Shown in pieces: positions 5,080 to 5,850 of a stretch of DNA of 5,850 nucleotides. Source of the stretch: Litoreibacter sp. Lineage in GTDB: Bacteria; Pseudomonadota; Alphaproteobacteria; Rhodobacterales; Rhodobacteraceae. How positions within the stretch are numbered: position 1 is the stretch's first letter; each line of letters starts with the position of its first letter. The position numbers were made by a program, and so were the translations under genes. The stretch is taken from the NCBI GenBank assembly GCA_013042765.1, contig JABDPP010000072.1, positions 1-5,850 on the forward strand, in the 5' to 3' direction. The notes beneath the pieces were generated by a model. It saw nothing but the letters and a program-made list of their open reading frames with translations. It did not search any database and was not told where the DNA came from.

Positions 5080-5850
5080 TTCGCAGTTTGATGTGATAGT
5101 TGTGGGCGGCGGACATGCTGGTGTCGAGGCCGCAGCCGCTGCTGCGCGGATGGGCGTACGCACTGCTCTGATCACCCATAAGCGCGATTCTATCGGCGTT
5201 ATGTCCTGCAATCCAGCGATTGGTGGCTTGGGAAAAGGCCACCTTGTTCGGGAAATTGATGCATTTGACGGAATTATGGGTCGGGCTGCGGATGCTGCCG
5301 GGATCCAGTTTCGCCTTCTTAACCGCAGAAAAGGGCCGGCGGTTCAGGGCCCCCGGGCCCAGGCGGATCGGTCACTGTATCGCCAATCCGTGCAACAGCA
5401 GGTTTCTGAGCAAGAGAATCTCTCGGTGGTCGAGGCAGAGGTCGTCGATCTCTTGATGGAGGGATCGTGTTGTTGTGGTGTTGTTCTCGCTGAGGGAGGA
5501 GATATCAGTGCGCGATCCGTTGTTCTGACAGCAGGGACCTTCCTCCGCGGGATCATCCACATTGGCGATGTTTCGCGACCAGGTGGCCGGATGGGTGACG
5601 ATCCTTCGGTTAGGCTTGCTGAGCGGATTGATGATTTCGGGCTGAAACTTGGGCGCTTGAAGACTGGAACGCCGCCCCGGCTCAACGGCCGGACCATTAA
5701 CTGGTCAGTTCTGGAGATGCAGCCGGGGGACGAAGACCCGGTGTTGTTTTCCTTCCTGTCAAAAGAGACGGCGGTCCGGCAGATCGCTTGTGGGATTACG
5801 CACACGAACGATAAGACCCATGAGATCATTCGAGGTAATATCAGCAGATC
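5072..5850 (+). CDS. mnmG: tRNA uridine-5-carboxymethylaminomethyl modification enzyme MnmG (partial, N-terminal)
   Basis: This is the FAD-binding partner of MnmE. About 259 of roughly 620 residues are visible and the gene runs off the right edge. The dinucleotide-binding strand-loop [15 protein letters not shown] is at residues 7-21. The MnmG signature [19 protein letters not shown] starts at 45 and includes C46, equivalent to E. coli C47. Also present are [17 protein letters not shown], a second FAD-domain strand ending TAGTFLRG, and LKTGTPPR at 196-203. The second functional cysteine (E. coli C277) lies beyond the window. Start choice is uncertain. GTG at 5072 has the best ribosome binding site. 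An in-frame GTG at 5063 would add three residues, giving the N-terminus MFHVKH that is encoded by parS and seen in annotated relatives. A Cys-Cys-Cys run near codon 134 comes from a short TGT repeat. Confidence 0.95.
   Translation, partial: MKHSQFDVIVVGGGHAGVEAAAAAARMGVRTALITHKRDSIGVMSCNPAIGGLGKGHLVREIDAFDGIMGRAADAAGIQFRLLNRRKGPAVQGPRAQADRSLYRQSVQQQVSEQENLSVVEAEVVDLLMEGSCCCGVVLAEGGDISARSVVLTAGTFLRGIIHIGDVSRPGGRMGDDPSVRLAERIDDFGLKLGRLKTGTPPRLNGRTINWSVLEMQPGDEDPVLFSFLSKETAVRQIACGITHTNDKTHEIIRGNISR

Noticed and set aside
4757..5242. 161-codon minus-strand frame containing MFHVKH
   Set aside because: The MFHVKH arises because parS is a palindrome; the rest is antisense to mnmE and mnmG.
5344..5829. 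161-codon minus-strand open frame inside mnmG
   Set aside because: It lies wholly opposite conserved MnmG codons, and its product is Ser/Arg/Thr-rich with no recognisable domain.

Overview
The window looks like the replication-origin neighbourhood of an alphaproteobacterial chromosome, most likely Rhodobacterales (Roseobacter-like). The evidence is the gene set coaE-aroE-maf / hemJ-rho-mnmE-mnmG, the alphaproteobacterial style of the Rho and Maf proteins, and an MnmG whose N-terminal codons are written over a perfect parS site. GC content is moderate in the genes and clearly lower in the central gap. No mobile element, CRISPR array, tRNA or rRNA gene was seen.

Layout. Positions 1-1498 hold a leftward operon (maf, then aroE, then coaE, running off the left edge). 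Each junction overlaps by 4 bases (ATGA, then GTGA), so the three genes are probably translationally coupled. Positions 1499-1892 are a 394-base AT-rich non-coding gap between divergent genes. It holds several DnaA-box-like sites, an 18-base pure A/T stretch and a pyrimidine tract, and I read it as a candidate oriC. Positions 1893-5850 hold a rightward series: hemJ (haem synthesis), rho (transcription termination), then mnmE and mnmG (tRNA wobble-uridine modification), the last running off the right edge.

How it fits together. Genes on both sides point away from the gap, as expected if replication forks leave from it. A perfect 16-bp parS lies about 3.2 kb to the right, between mnmE and mnmG, so origin firing and ParB-based segregation would be closely linked. 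MnmE and MnmG act as one complex and are adjacent. Maf, AroE and CoaE are unrelated housekeeping enzymes sharing one transcript.

The genes are ordinary core genes. What deserves a second look is the non-coding and boundary architecture: an origin-like gap flanked by maf and hemJ rather than the hemE/RP001 pair known from Caulobacter, a perfect DnaA box filling the Shine-Dalgarno-to-ATG spacer of maf, a two-codon minigene overlapping the hemJ start, hairpins in the rho leader, and parS coding for the first residues of MnmG. I found no evidence for a wholly new multi-gene system.
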